Shown here one piece after another: positions 45,362-55,681 of a stretch of DNA of 64,000 nt (its first letter is position 1; the number at the start of each line of letters is the position of its first letter). The position numbers and the translations under genes were made by a program. The DNA comes from an uncultured bacterium (GTDB taxonomy: Bacteria > Patescibacteriota > Gracilibacteria > Absconditabacterales > Absconditicoccaceae): the NCBI GenBank assembly GCA_916049765.1, contig CAJZIX010000004.1:12921-76920 (forward strand), in the 5' to 3' direction. A model generated the notes under the pieces. It worked only from the letters and a program-made list of their open reading frames with translations. It was not told the DNA's origin and did not search any database.

Positions 45362-46150
45362 ATGATGAATTATCCAATTCCTCGTTTGAGAATTTTTTTT
45401 GCTTACAAATGATTTTTATTAGATAAAAATAACTTAAAAACTGAAATTTGACCAGAGTTTTCTCGGAATAGTAAGTCGGCTTTATTTTCTGAATTTCTTA
45501 CTTTTATTCAAAAGTGGAACTGGATTTATTCTCAATTCCCTTTTATAAAGCAAATTTTTCTTGCAAATAGTATTACTTTTAATGCACTCAAGTCAAGTTC
45601 GGATATTGATCTTTTTGTTGTTACTCAGAAAGGAAGAATTTGGACAGCTAGATTTTTTATGAGTATAATGATGTTTTTTTTTCAGATAAAAAGGAACTCA
45701 AAAAATGAATTTAAGAGGTTTTGTTTGAGCTTCTTTGTTGACGAGGAACATATAGATTTAGAACCACTTCTTCTATCTGAAAAGGATGTGTATTTGCCAT
45801 ATTGGATTGCCCATTTGGTTCCTTTATATCAGGAACAGAGGAGCGAAATAGTATTTCAGAAGAATGTTTGGATCTCTCATTTTCTTCCTTATTTTCCTAA
45901 AAGACAAGCTATTTTTTTGTGAAATTCTGTAATACTAGGGAAATGACTCTTTAAAAAGCTTGTTGAACGATCTTTTAGGGGAATGGTTTGAGAAATTTTG
46001 GAGAGATGGATAAAAAAAATCTGGCTTACTCGTATGAAAAGATTACAGAAAGAGAAACCAGAACTTCATCAGGGGGTTATTATCTCTGATTGAATTTTAA
46101 AATTTCACTATGATCAGAGGGAAAAGTATTCTGATTTATTTTTTTCTTAA
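45362..46150 (+). CDS. Minimal nucleotidyltransferase domain protein
   Basis: 262 aa. LANSITFNALKSSSDIDLFVVTQKGRIWTARFF matches the Pol-beta-like nucleotidyltransferase core (G/NS...SDIDLF with the D-x-D metal pair, then a W-x-x-R helix). A long helical domain follows, including FCLSFFVDEEHIDLEPLLLSEKD. Substrates of these small enzymes vary. ATG 45362 is immediately followed by a second ATG. TGAs in KGFLLD and LGNSVILGKG are read as Gly. It is 25 bp after the pilin-like gene. Confidence 0.7.
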
Positions 46151-46336
46151 ACTTTTTAAGTGTATTATTATGTCAGTAACTAACTGTTTTTTTGTATGAT
46201 AACTAATAGTTATATATCTATGTTAGTAGTGATAACTTTTATATAGCAGAATGTAGAGAAATGCTCTTGTCTTTTTCTTTGATATTCCTAAAGTGGGTGT
46301 TGTAAATGATTTTTATTTTATATCTTCCGAGTAGAA
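46151..46336. other. AT-rich intergenic region before ftsA
   Basis: Contains a weak CAGT/ACTG hairpin with T7 (46174-46193) and a TAACTAATAGTTA inverted repeat nearby. No gene seen. Confidence 0.4.
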
Positions 46337-47515
46337 ATGAGAGACATTAAAGCGGTATTTGATATAGGAAATGATACCATCAAAGCGGTTGTTTTCGGAA
46401 AGGATAATGACAAAGATATTATCCTCGCTAAACAAATGGAGCCTGCCCTTGGACTTAAAAAAGGAAAAATCCTTGATGCTGAGGCTTTTACTACAACGAT
46501 CAATAAGATTATTGAAAATTTTATCAAGAAGCTCGGAGGAGATTTTATTGAAGAGGTAGTCGTTGGGGTTTCTCATCCTGAGATGCTTACGCACAGAATC
46601 ATTGAAGGAAAGAGGATTATGCAAGACGAGGTTGGAAGCGATGATATTGATCATCTTTCAAGGATCGTTGCTGAGATTTCTACAAAAAACAACTATGAAA
46701 CTATCAAAATTGTCCCTGTTTGTTGGATTATTGATGAGGATAAAAGAGAAAAAGATCCGATCGGTTTGAAATGTAAGAAGTTGGAATTGATGGCTGATGT
46801 CTTTATGTTGCCAAAGAACTTCTATACTGGGTTGATTGATGCCTTTGATAAGGTTGGATTATCAATATCTGATATGATCCCAAATGTTATTGCTGCTACA
46901 GAGATTGCAATTGATTATGATCATAAAGATCTAGGAACGGTACTTGTAGATATTGGAAAGAATCAGACTTCTTATGTTATTTATGAAGATGGATATCCAC
47001 TTGGATATGGAACAATTCCAATGGGGGGAGAGGATGTGACTAAGGATATTTCTATCGGAATGCAGGTAGATATCAAAGAAGCCGAAGAAATCAAGAAAAC
47101 GCATGGAATGGCGATGCTTGCCGAGGGGATTAAATCTGATAGTCAGCTGGACCTTGCTTTCCTTACTGAGATTATCAATGCGAGATATGAAGAAATCTTC
47201 CTTAAGGTTAATCAGCATTTAGAAAGAATAGAAAAAGACTGAAGATTACCAGGGGGTATCCTCTTGATTGGAGGTGGAAGTAAAATACAGAATGTTGATT
47301 ATTTGGCAAAAAATGTTTTCAAGCTCGCGACTTTTTATGGAAAAGATTTGATGGTAAATGTAGGAGATCTTTCTCAAAATATTCAGTTTATTAATTTGCT
47401 TGGAATTTACTATCGATCAAACAAATATATGGATATTGCTTCTAGGAAAATGTCTTTTAGAGGCGCAGGAAAAGTCTTCGGAAAACTTGGAGATTTGATT
47501 AAAAACCTTTTCTAG
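46337..47515 (+). CDS. ftsA: Cell division protein FtsA (actin-like)
   Basis: 392 aa. Actin-fold ATPase: phosphate 1 AVFDIGNDTIKAVVFG, the 1C-type subdomain region, phosphate 2 TVLVDIGKNQTSYVIYEDG, adenosine motif GILLIGGGSKIQNVDYLAK. The C-terminus (KVFGKLGDLIKNLF) is an amphipathic helix typical of membrane attachment. It anchors FtsZ to the membrane. A single TGA (KDGRLPGG) lies just before the adenosine motif. ftsZ follows after 60 bp. Confidence 0.93.
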
Positions 47516-47575
47516 TCAATAAAAAAACTTAAATACTAATTCAGATTTTTCTTTATATTCTTATCTATCTAACGA

Positions 47576-48733
47576 ATGGTTATCAATGAAATTATGCCTG
47601 AATTTATCCCAGGAGCAAAGATTAAAGTCTTTGGAGTTGGGGGATGTGGAAATAAAGCCCTCAATAGAATGATCCAAGAAGGATTGACAGGAGTAGAATT
47701 TGTTGCAGTAAATACTGATGCACAGGATCTTGCAACGAATCTCGCACAGCAAAAAGTAAATATCGGACTTAATATCACGAAGGGACTCGGAGCTGGAGCG
47801 AATCCTGAAATCGGAAGAAAATCAGCAGAGGAGGATGAAATGAATCTTAAATCAGTAATGCAAGATACTGATATGGTTTTCATCACTGCTGGAATGGGAG
47901 GAGGAACCGGAACCGGAGCTGCACCTGTGGTAGCGAGTATTGCCAAGAGTATGGGAATCCTTACCGTTGGTATTGTAACCAAGCCTTTTAGCTTTGAAGG
48001 AAAGAAAAGGTCTCTTAATGCTGAAGAAGGACTTAAGAAGATGAAAGAAGTCGTAGATACCTTGATCGTGATCCCAAATGATAAAATTTATACTTTGGTA
48101 GACAAGAAGACTACTTTTAAGCAAGCCTTTACTATGATTGATAAGGTGCTTTATCTTGGGGTTCAGGGTATTTCTGATTTGATTACCAAGCCTGGAGATA
48201 TCAACATTGACTTTGCAGATATCAGAGAAGTGATGCTTAATTCTGGAAACGCTTTGCTCGGAATCGGATATGGAGCTGGAGAAAAGAGAGCAGTGGATGC
48301 AGCGAGAAAAGCTATTGAAAACCCACTTCTTGAAACCAATCTTGATGGAGCGAAGAAAGTGATTTTCGCGGTATCTGGAGGAATGGATTTGACGCCGATT
48401 GAGGTGCAGGAGGCTGCTGCGATTGTTGAGGAAATCCTTGATGATGATGTGAATATGATTTGGGGAATGAGCTTTGATGAATCTTTTGAAGATGAGGTGA
48501 AGGTTACGATTATTGCGACAGGATTTGAAGAGCAGAGTAAGGAGCCTATTTTGAAGCCAGTTCAGAGAAATTTCCTTGGTCAGAAGATTGAAATGCCAAA
48601 AAGAGAATCTGAAAATTATATCACGAGAGGACTCAGAAATACCGAAACGATCGCTGAACCTGAAGTAAAAGAACCTGAAGAAGATACTGAGGTTCCAGCA
48701 TTCTTGAGGAGACAAATGAAGCAACAAGGGTAA
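47576..48733 (+). CDS. ftsZ: Cell division GTPase FtsZ
   Basis: 385 aa tubulin-like protein that forms the division ring. KVFGVGGCGNKALNRM at the N-terminus, tubulin signature GMGGGTGTGAAPVVA, T7-loop region FADIREVMLNSGNALLGIG, a disordered linker and a C-terminal FLRRQMKQQG. The C-terminal peptide that usually contacts FtsA (DIPxFL) appears as EVPAFLRRQ. No TGA is used for any of its more than 35 glycines, in contrast to most neighbours. Confidence 0.98.
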   Translation: MVINEIMPEFIPGAKIKVFGVGGCGNKALNRMIQEGLTGVEFVAVNTDAQDLATNLAQQKVNIGLNITKGLGAGANPEIGRKSAEEDEMNLKSVMQDTDMVFITAGMGGGTGTGAAPVVASIAKSMGILTVGIVTKPFSFEGKKRSLNAEEGLKKMKEVVDTLIVIPNDKIYTLVDKKTTFKQAFTMIDKVLYLGVQGISDLITKPGDINIDFADIREVMLNSGNALLGIGYGAGEKRAVDAARKAIENPLLETNLDGAKKVIFAVSGGMDLTPIEVQEAAAIVEEILDDDVNMIWGMSFDESFEDEVKVTIIATGFEEQSKEPILKPVQRNFLGQKIEMPKRESENYITRGLRNTETIAEPEVKEPEEDTEVPAFLRRQMKQQG

Positions 48734-49010
48734 TTTTGCCTTTGCAAAGTAAGATCTCTTAGCTTTTAATTTTCATCGGCTTGTTTACAAATTTCTGACC
48801 GGTCGTTTACAAATTTTCGTCAGGTCAGAAATTTTTTTTCATCAGGTCGTTTGTAAATCTCCATCAGATCGGAAATGCTGATTTTAAAAATGCTAGGGGA
48901 AATGCTCTTTTAAAAACGGAATCTCTGCTTCTTCTAGGAACTTTATTTTGAAATAGATTGTTGGAATCTTTAAAAAGTCAAGAGAGGAATGTGGATTCAA
49001 TGTCAGATTT
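48734..49010. other. Intergenic with three diverged GTTTACAAAT repeats
   Basis: Copies of a G(T/C)(T/C)GTTTACAAATTT-like unit start near 48779, 48802 and 48848 (the last as GTTTGTAAATCT), interleaved with CAGGTC and CATCAG pieces. No gene. Confidence 0.5.
48789..48849 (+). terminator. Terminator after ftsZ
   Basis: AAATTTCTGACC pairs with GGTCAGAAATTT (perfect 12 bp), followed by T5. Confidence 0.75.
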
Positions 49011-49039
49011 TTGCTTTCTAACTTTAAAGTAACTATACT
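49011..49039 (+). promoter_or_regulatory. Promoter of the atpC-like gene
   Basis: TTGCTT (49011-49016), 17 bp, TATACT (49034-49039), 30 bp before the ATG. Confidence 0.55.
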
Positions 49040-49069
49040 TAGGGTAGTTTAGTTTCTAATACGAGAACT

Positions 49070-49480
49070 ATGCAACTTACGATCGCTACGACACAAAATG
49101 CAACCGTTTATGAAGGAAGGATAGATCAGGTGAGTTTGCCGACGGAGAATGGGACTTTGATGATTTATCAGAATCATATTCCCTCGGTGGTAAAACTTGT
49201 TCCTTGAGTGATTCAGATTTCTTCTGATGGGAAAATAAGTAAAAATCTGAGTATTTCCAAAGGGATCGCTCTCGTTGATGCGAAATCAGTGAGAATTACG
49301 GTTTCTATTGCAACGACGCAACCTTTAGCGAAACTGGTGGAACTTCGTGGGAGTCAGCAACTCCTTGAACTGAAATTACAGAAAGTGAAAAGCTTTGGGA
49401 GTGTGGAAGAGATTAGTCAGCTGATCTGTGAATTAGAGAAAGTCAAAGCTGATATTAAACTCGTAGAACTTTATCATTAA
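49070..49480 (+). CDS. atpC: ATP synthase epsilon subunit-like protein
   Basis: 136 aa. MQLTIATTQNATVYEGRIDQVSLPTENGTLMIYQNHIPSVVKLVPGVIQI follows the epsilon N-terminal beta-sandwich (VYEGEV..V.LPTE.G...IL.NH.P....L.PG). A C-terminal helical hairpin of about 45 residues (ELRGSQQLLELKLQKVKSFG) ends ELYH. In F-type ATP synthase it couples rotation and inhibits hydrolysis. No other ATP synthase gene is next to it, which is unusual. One TGA as Gly in VPGVIQ. Confidence 0.8.
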
Positions 49481-49486
49481 AAAAAG

Positions 49487-49517
49487 AAAGTCTGATCTAA
49501 ACGGTCAGGTTTTTTTG
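49487..49517 (+). terminator. Terminator, CTGA/TCAG type
   Basis: AAAGTCTGA pairs with TCAGGTTTT (two wobbles), then T run. Confidence 0.7.
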
Positions 49518-49520
49518 CTC

Positions 49521-49548
49521 TTGAAATACCCTTAAGGATAACTATGCT
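49521..49548 (+). promoter_or_regulatory. Promoter of the lipoprotein gene
   Basis: TTGAAA (49521-49526), 16 bp, TATGCT (49543-49548), 31 bp before the ATG. Confidence 0.6.
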
Positions 49549-49579
49549 TTAATCGGTTTTATTTTTTATTTGTGCAATA

Positions 49580-50269
49580 ATGAAAAGAGTTTTACCTTTG
49601 TTGCTTATGTTTGCTTTTTTGTCTTGATGTAGTTTTATGAAAAGTCCTAAAGTCTGTGAGCCACTTCCGCCAAAAAAAGTCTATACTGCTGAGGAAAAAA
49701 GAAAGTTCATTACCTCCCTAGGTTTCAAGAGTTGTGATGATGAGCTTCTTTGTAAATATAAGGACTGCACAAAGATGGAGGATCCAAAAAATGTTTGTAA
49801 AAATGGGAGAGAATTCTGAGACCATTATCTTAATGAGCTAAAAAACGATGATCTCCGTCTGGATTATGGAGAAGGAATAAGGTTTGAGGAACAAGGTTGA
49901 ACGATATTTTCAGGAGTAGAAATTAAGCTCAAAGTTCTGACTTGAGTCGTAGAAATTACAACTGAAGCACGATATAGTAGTCCACAACTGAAAAATTGTT
50001 CAAGAAATATTACTGCTTTGCAATATCTCATAAAAGATAAGATGGAAGAGGGGATTTTGCCTGCTGATACTATTCTCCCTCCGACAATCAACCAAAAAAT
50101 TGTTAAAGCTGGAGAATCAACAACGATTTCAGAAAAAGATGTTATTGTCTATTCAGATTTAGAGAAATATGGATTAACAGGCTATAGCTATGAAGATTTT
50201 AGTTTTAAGATCAGTCCACTAGCCAAAGAAAATCGTATTGCTTATGAAATCATCATTCCAAAAGACTAA
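49580..50269 (+). CDS. Lipoprotein, 229 aa
   Basis: Signal peptide MKRVLPLLLMFAFLSGC with lipobox LSGC; the lipobox Gly is TGA. The mature part starts with a Cys-rich segment (SCDDELLCKYKDC, NVCKNG). A folded region follows with KVLTGVVEITTEARYSSPQL and a C-terminal sandwich-like domain (VKAGESTTISEKDVIVYSD, FSFKISPLAKENRIAYEIIIPKD). No family recognised; surface exposed. Own promoter and TCAG-type terminator. Confidence 0.7.
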
Positions 50270-50285
50270 ATAAAATCAAAAAAAG

Positions 50286-50316
50286 AAAGTCTGATCTAAG
50301 GGGTCAGATTTTTTTG
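50286..50316 (+). terminator. Terminator, CTGA/TCAG type
   Basis: AAAGTCTGA pairs with TCAGATTTT, then T run; almost the same sequence as the hairpin at 49487. Confidence 0.75.
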
Positions 50317-50583
50317 ATTATTAGAAGTTTTTGGTGGAATTTTTGTTGGTTTTTTCTTTACTTTTGATTTTTTGGTAAAATATTTGGTAAATTTTTAATC
50401 AATTTGTTTTATTCTATTTTGTTTTGAATTATAATAAACTTTTATCAGATTTGACAAAGTAAAATATATAGATATAATTGATCTGCTTTTCTATGATCAT
50501 CTTTATAATAGAATCTATAAAAAAGCTCAAATAAACAATTAGTATAAAGTCTATTTGTATATTTGTTTTTCTTGTTTTTATGT
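50317..50583. other. Very AT-rich intergenic stretch
   Basis: About 265 bp of AT-rich sequence upstream of the MORN gene. No frame supported. Confidence 0.5.
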
Positions 50584-51693
50584 ATGAAAATAAAGTATAT
50601 GAAAAAATTAAGTAATCCTTATTTTTTAGTTCCTATTTTAGCAAGTGTTTTATCATGTTTTTTATCTTATATCGTTGGTAGCATTCTAGAATATTATAAA
50701 ATAGAAGACGATTTGCTAGTCTTATTATTATCTTTTACGATGTGTTTTCGAGGATTTGTTTTAACTGTTGTATTTTGGAAATTTTTTCCTAAAAGACTGT
50801 GGAATGAAATAGATAAATCAAAGAGAATTTATAATTGGCAGTTTTTCCATAATTGAAAATTTATTGATAAAATTGTAATTTATGAATGAGATTTAGAAAA
50901 AGGAATTCCAAATGGTAAGGGGAAACGATATTATAAAAATTGATGTATTAGATGGGAGTGAAGTTGTTTAAATGGGAATCTGCATTGAAAATGAATTATA
51001 TATTATCAGAATGGAAATAAAAGTTGTGAATGACAGTTTATAAAATGAAGAGCGGAATGATATGGAAAAATGTATTATGAGGATGGAAATCTGATGTATG
51101 AGTGAGAATTTACAAAATGAAGAATAGAGTGATATGGAAAAGGATATTATAAAAATTGACATATTTTAAGTGAATGAAGTTATCTAAATCGGAGTCTGCA
51201 TTGAAAATGAGCTACGTATTATGAAAATGGAAATAAACTATATGAATGAGAGTTTGTAAAATGAATAAGAAAATGATATGGGAAAATGTATTATGAGAAT
51301 GGAAATCTGATGTATGAATGAGAGTTTTCAAAATGAATAGAGGAATGATATGGAAAAATGTATTATGAGAATGGAAATCTGATGTATGAATGAGAGTTTT
51401 CAAAATGAAGAGCGGAATGATATGGAAAAATGTATTATGAGAATGGAAATCTGATGTATGAATGATACTTGAAAAATTATGAGTTTGAAGGGAGAGGGTG
51501 CTTTTATTATGATAATGAAAATAATTGAATTTGTTATAGTTGAAATTATAAACATTGAGAATTTCATTGATTATGAGAGATATATGATGAGGCTGGTGGT
51601 TTAATTGAAAGATGAATTTTTGTAAATTGATTCGTTATAAATATTCCTTTTTGGAAATATAAAATATTACAATTTTTCTCTTTTGTTCATTAG
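50584..51693 (+). CDS. MORN-repeat membrane protein, unusually rich in UGA-glycine
   Basis: 369 aa. Two N-terminal membrane helices (about residues 12-65) are followed by about 12 MORN-type repeats of the form 'YEGEF-KG-x-GYGKMYYENGN'. By my count 33 glycines are TGA against about 20 GGN. The pattern is position-specific: Gly after Glu or Lys is nearly always TGA, while those in YG and NG are GGA/GGG. Three repeats (51286, 51358, 51430) are near-identical 72-bp copies, showing recent duplication. MORN repeats typically contact membranes or lipids. Under the standard code this gene would be invisible. Confidence 0.85.
51286..51480 (+). repeat. 72-bp tandem repeats within the MORN gene
   Basis: Units starting ATGTATTATGAGAATGG at 51286, 51358 and 51430 differ at only a few bases. 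They encode 24 residues each. Confidence 0.85.
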
Positions 51694-51697
51694 TAAG

Positions 51698-51726
51698 AAA
51701 GTCTGATTGCAAATTCAGGCTTTTTC
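51698..51726 (+). terminator. Terminator, CTGA/TCAG type
   Basis: AAAGTCTGA pairs with TCAGGCTTT (one wobble), then T run. Confidence 0.7.
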
Positions 51727-51799
51727 TTTATACTGCAAATTGTTTTTCTTCTCTTTCAGTCTACTCAAGAAGATAAAAATCTGATCAGGGAAATAGGTC

Positions 51800-51900
51800 T
51801 TCCTGAATGAAGCGAAGTGAAATGAAGGATATAAATGCAAACAGCTATTAGATTCTTCGTTCCATTGCATTCCACTCAGAATGACAAGCTTTGATAGTGT
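51800..51900. repeat. Dispersed intergenic repeat
   Basis: Carries GATTCTTCGTTCCATTGCAT and CACTCAGAATGACA, with an inverted partner TGAAGCGAAGTGAAATGAAG upstream. Related sequence occurs at about 60735-60775 (ATTCTTCGTTTCACTCAGAA). Function unknown. Confidence 0.4.
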
Positions 51901-51938
51901 TTTTGAGGGGTTAATATTTTAATTTATCTGTTTTTGCT

Positions 51939-52973
51939 ATGTATTTCGCGATTCTCTGAAAAAATAAAGAGCTTAGCTTAAAAGAGCTTGAATATGCTCA
52001 ACCAACCAAGTTACATTCTTCAACTACTCAGCAGATTGTGCTTTTTGAGAGTTGTGATGAGGAGAAACTTGCACAGCTTGCAGGAATTATCAAACGATGA
52101 AAACTGATCTCTGGGGAACTTTCAGACTTTTTTTCTTCTTGTGAAAAGAGAATCATCGGAGTAGCAGATAAAAATCAAGGAATCAATCTCAAAAAGCAAT
52201 ATGGGCTCAAGAGATTTAAGCAAGTAGATCTCTTCCATACCGATCTAGAGGTCAAAAAAAAGGGGGTCGAACTCATAAAAATCTGATCGCAGCGAGGGCA
52301 GGTGCTTGGCTATCAGCAGATTAGACTTTATGAGGTGGCGGATTTTGAAAAGCCAGGGCGTAGTATGCAAATGGGGATGATGCCTGCGAAATTAACGCAT
52401 ACTTTGATGAATATCGGACTTTCCCTTTTAAAATCACAGGAGAAACCGCTGATTTATGATCCTTTTGTTGGAAGTGGAACGACAGGGTTTTTGGCGAATT
52501 ATTTTGCTTATGATTTCTTAGGTTCAGATTTGAAGCTTACCTTTGCGAATCAGAATAAACCTTGGTGGCTCGGTTCTAAATGGGCAAAACCTGATCAGAT
52601 TTTTGATTTTTTCTTGCACGACGCTACAAAAAGTTTTGAACATCCTGAGTTTTTTGCCGGGAAAATTCCACTTATCATCACGGAAGGTTGGCTTGGACCA
52701 GTGATTAAGGCGACCACTACGGCGGAGGAAGTCAAAGAATATCAGAGGCGAGTGAAAAATGTATATTTACCATGGATTGAGCAAATGGCGACGGCTTTTG
52801 CTGAGAAACCGGTCATGGTTTTTACGATTCCTTGGTATCTCGGGCATGAAAATTTGCTAGAAAAGGCAATTATTGAGCTCGCAGAAAAGGTCGGCTTTCG
52901 TTTCTCTTCCTTGCAAGAATTGTACAAGAGAGATCAGCATAAAGTCGGAAGGAAGATAGTTATTTTACAATAA
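51939..52973 (+). CDS. Putative RNA methylase (Trm11/TrmG10-like)
   Basis: 344 aa. The N-terminal 150 residues resemble the THUMP-type RNA-binding half seen in tRNA guanine methylases. The C-terminal SAM fold has KPGRSMQMGMMPAKLTHTLMNIG, motif I DPFVGSGTTGFLA, SDLK and, where the catalytic DPPY/NPPY would be, LIITEGWLGPVI. That substitution is unusual for active N-methylases, though it may be normal in this lineage. Substrate therefore uncertain; tRNA m2G is the family default. TGA at ILGKN, KRGKL and KIGSQ. Confidence 0.75.
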
Positions 52974-52975
52974 AA

Positions 52976-53008
52976 AAAGACTGACTTCGAAGATGAGGTC
53001 AGTTTTTT
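52976..53008 (+). terminator. Terminator, CTGA/TCAG type
   Basis: AAAGACTGAC pairs with GTCAGTTTT, then T run. It also lies at the end of the convergent pilB-like gene. Confidence 0.8.
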
Positions 53009-53015
53009 ATAAGGT

Positions 53016-54602
53016 TTAGTAGAGGACTCTATGTACTTCTTTCAAATCGGTAATTCCTTCAATGACTTTCAAAATTCCATCCTCTTGCATACTGATAAAT
53101 CCAAAGGATTTTGCGAGAGGAAGTAAGTTTTCTGATTGTTTTTCATTCATGAGCTTTTCTCTGATTTGATCATTAATTTCTAGGATTTCAATTATTGCAA
53201 TTCTTCCTTTATAGCCTGAATGATTGCAATGTTCACAACCTTTCCCTTTGAAGATTTTTCCTTGGTATTTTTTTCATGTTTCTGGATTGATTTTTTGAAG
53301 CTCAGTCAGTTTTTTTTTGATTTCTGTATCTTCTTCAGGTGTTGCATTTTGTCGTTCTCAGCAGTGAGGACAAACTTTACGAACCAGTCTTTGACCGATG
53401 ATGAGCTGAAGTGCTGGGGTGAGTAAATAAGGCTCGATCCCCATATTCATTAGCCTAGAAAGTGAATCCAAAACTGAATTGGTATGGAGAGTTGTGAAGA
53501 CCAAATGTCAGGTTAAGGAAGCATTGATTGCAATTTGTGCAGTTTCTTTCGTCCTAGTTTCTCCTACGAGAATAATATCAGGATCTTGCCTGAGAATCGC
53601 TTTGAGTCCTGTTTCATAATCATAGCCTTTATCATAATTGATCTGTGACTGTTGAAGTCCTGCAATTTTGTATTCTATTGGGTCTTCAAGAGTGATGATT
53701 TTTTTTGTTCCGTCGTTGAGTTTTTTGAGGATTGCATAAAGGGTAGTTGTTTTACCAGATCCTGTTGGTCAGGTGATAATAATAATTCCATTCGTTTTTT
53801 TGAGCTGATGTTCTAATATCTTCAGTGAAGTTTCAGAAAAGCCGATCTGCTCAAAATCATCAATACTTTCGCTCGCATCAAGAAATCTGATTACAATACT
53901 TTCTGTGGAAATTCAAGGCATAAAACTGATTCTGGCATCAATTTTTTTTAGCTTTCCGTCTCTATCAAAAGCTTCAAAACTAAATCTTCAGTCCTGAGGA
54001 AGATAATCAATATTCATCTTTACTCCAGACATAAACTTAATTTTTTGTAAATATTTCCAAAACTCTTGATGAGAAAATTCTATAACCGTCTGTAAAACCC
54101 CATCAATTCTTAATCTCAAGACAATGCCTTGTTCCTCTGGCTGAAAATGAAGATCGGAAGCTCCAGCTTGGAAGCTTAATCTAATGATAGTGTTGATAAA
54201 CTGTGCTGGATCTTGGCTTTCTCTTTGGTTAAACTCTTCTTTCATCAAACTGATAGCTGATTTTCCCTCGGCTTTAGCGGATTGTTGACGAAGTTCAGCT
54301 TTTTCTTTTTCTTGTTGTTCTAAAAGATCGTATCGCTCTAAAGCGAGAGCAAATCCCTCATTTGTTGTGTAAAAAAGCTGATATAGGTAGCCTTTTTGTT
54401 CAATTTGATGGAGGAGCTTTTTAACCTCATCAGGGTGATTATTCGTCGTGAGAAGCTTGAGTTCTTTTCCTTTCTCTTTTCCGAAAATAATAGTCTGTGC
54501 TTTTTGAGCAAGTTCTTTTGAAATTATGGTTAAAAGAGAAAAATCTGGCTTTAAAGCTTGGATTTCCTCTTTTTCAAGAATGCTTTTGATGAGTCCGGTC
54601 AT
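53016..54602 (-). CDS. pilB: Type IV pilus/type II secretion assembly ATPase (PilB/GspE)
   Basis: 528 aa. The N-terminal helical domain (about 1-150) is followed by the ATPase core. This has [24 protein letters not shown], Walker [16 protein letters not shown], Asp box ITLEDPIEY, Walker [22 protein letters not shown], His box [12 protein letters not shown], and the tetra-cysteine zinc site CPHCG...CEHC. It powers pilus extension or secretion. Several TGAs are read as Gly. The pilin-like gene at 44692 and dprA at 27354 are possible partners. Own promoter. Confidence 0.92.
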
Positions 54603-54635
54603 ACTTGTTATTCTGAGAGTAAAGTCTTTACCTTA

Positions 54636-54663
54636 AGTATAGTCAGATTTCTATATTTTGCAA
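54636..54663 (-). promoter_or_regulatory. Promoter of the pilB-like gene
   Basis: Minus strand: TTGCAA (54663-54658), 16 bp, TATACT (54641-54636), 33 bp before the ATG. Confidence 0.65.
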
Positions 54664-54707
54664 AAAAAGTGAAATTTTTCTTTTGTAGGCCTAAATTAAG
54701 ACATTTT

Positions 54708-55478
54708 TTAATACATTACATAACCATATCTTTTGATTAGGTTTTTGATCTTTTCCGAAAGCTCATTATCAATTGCTCCTGCAAGTTGTGCTAGTTTATT
54801 AATACTACTATTGTGTTTGCTTTCTTTGAGCAGGGTTTCTAATACTTGGAAATTGAAGTTTTTCTTGTTTTTTTTAAGCCACTTTTTGATGAGCTCTTCT
54901 CCATAGGCTTTTTGAAGAGGGGAAGTGTTATAAAGTGTTTCCAGGATTGCAAGTTCTGGTTTTGCAATATTGAACTTATATTTTTCAATACTTATTTGTT
55001 GAGTATATTTAAAAAAAATAGAAAACAGATTTTTACTTTTGTTTTGATAAGTTTTCAAGAGAGCTTTTTTTTCAAAAAGGATGGTTTCCGTTCCTTGTTT
55101 TTTATTGTTTACAAGCAGGATTTCATCAGGAATGCTGTAATTCAGAGAAACTAATTCAAGAGCCTTAAGTCATCCGATATATCGCTTGCCTTCTATGAAA
55201 TCTTTACAATGCTTATTCAGAATTGTCCAGTAGAGTTTGTTCGCTAGGGTTTCTTCGTCTGGCTCATCTGCTGGATTTTTAACGAAAAAAAGATTTTTCT
55301 TGAGGTTTACAAGGTGACCTCTGATTTTTAGGTAATAGATCATCTTGTACATTTTAGATTCCGTGTATTCTTTGTCTAAGATGTTCTGAAGTTTGTCTTT
55401 TATTTTTTCATTATCAATGCTTTTTCCCTGAAATTTTGACAGATAATTCACAATAATGTCAAATGGCGTATTCTTCAT
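54708..55478 (-). CDS. AbiEi antitoxin-like transcriptional regulator
   Basis: 256 aa. N-terminal winged-helix segment (MIYYLKIRGHLVNLKKNLFFVKNP). The central RYIGGLKALELVSLNYSIPDEILLVNN matches the 'Y.GG..AL...G......P..I.L' pattern. AKPELAILETLYNTSPLQKAYGEELI corresponds to the 'PERALLDAL' element. The end (INKLAQLAGAI...NLIKRYGYVMY) matches the closing domain of AbiEi-type proteins, which repress their own operon and neutralise an AbiEii nucleotidyltransferase. No AbiEii gene lies beside it. Only one TGA (GGLKAL). Confidence 0.55.
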
Positions 55479-55499
55479 ATTAAGCTTTATGTCTATAAA

Positions 55500-55681
55500 A
55501 TAATAAAATAAAATATATTGATTTTTCTAAAAAAATCAAATTGTTTTTTCCATAAAAATTCTTTCGGTTTTTCTCTTGTATTTTCTGTGAGGAATCATAC
55601 GATCAAGGTCGTCACATGATGTGAGATTTTATTTCTTAGATAATTAAAGTTATTGAGGTTCCACTTCTTACGGCTTCAGAG
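55500..55681. other. Intergenic, no gene seen
   Basis: AT-rich; contains a TCACATGATGTGA palindrome (55615-55627) that could be an operator. Nothing else supported. Confidence 0.35.

Noticed and set aside
48779..48860. GTTTACAAAT repeats as a CRISPR or iteron origin
   Set aside because: Only three diverged copies, irregular spacing, no cas or rep genes.
51286..51480. Regular 72-bp repeats as a CRISPR array
   Set aside because: No unique spacers; the repeats are in frame and encode MORN units.
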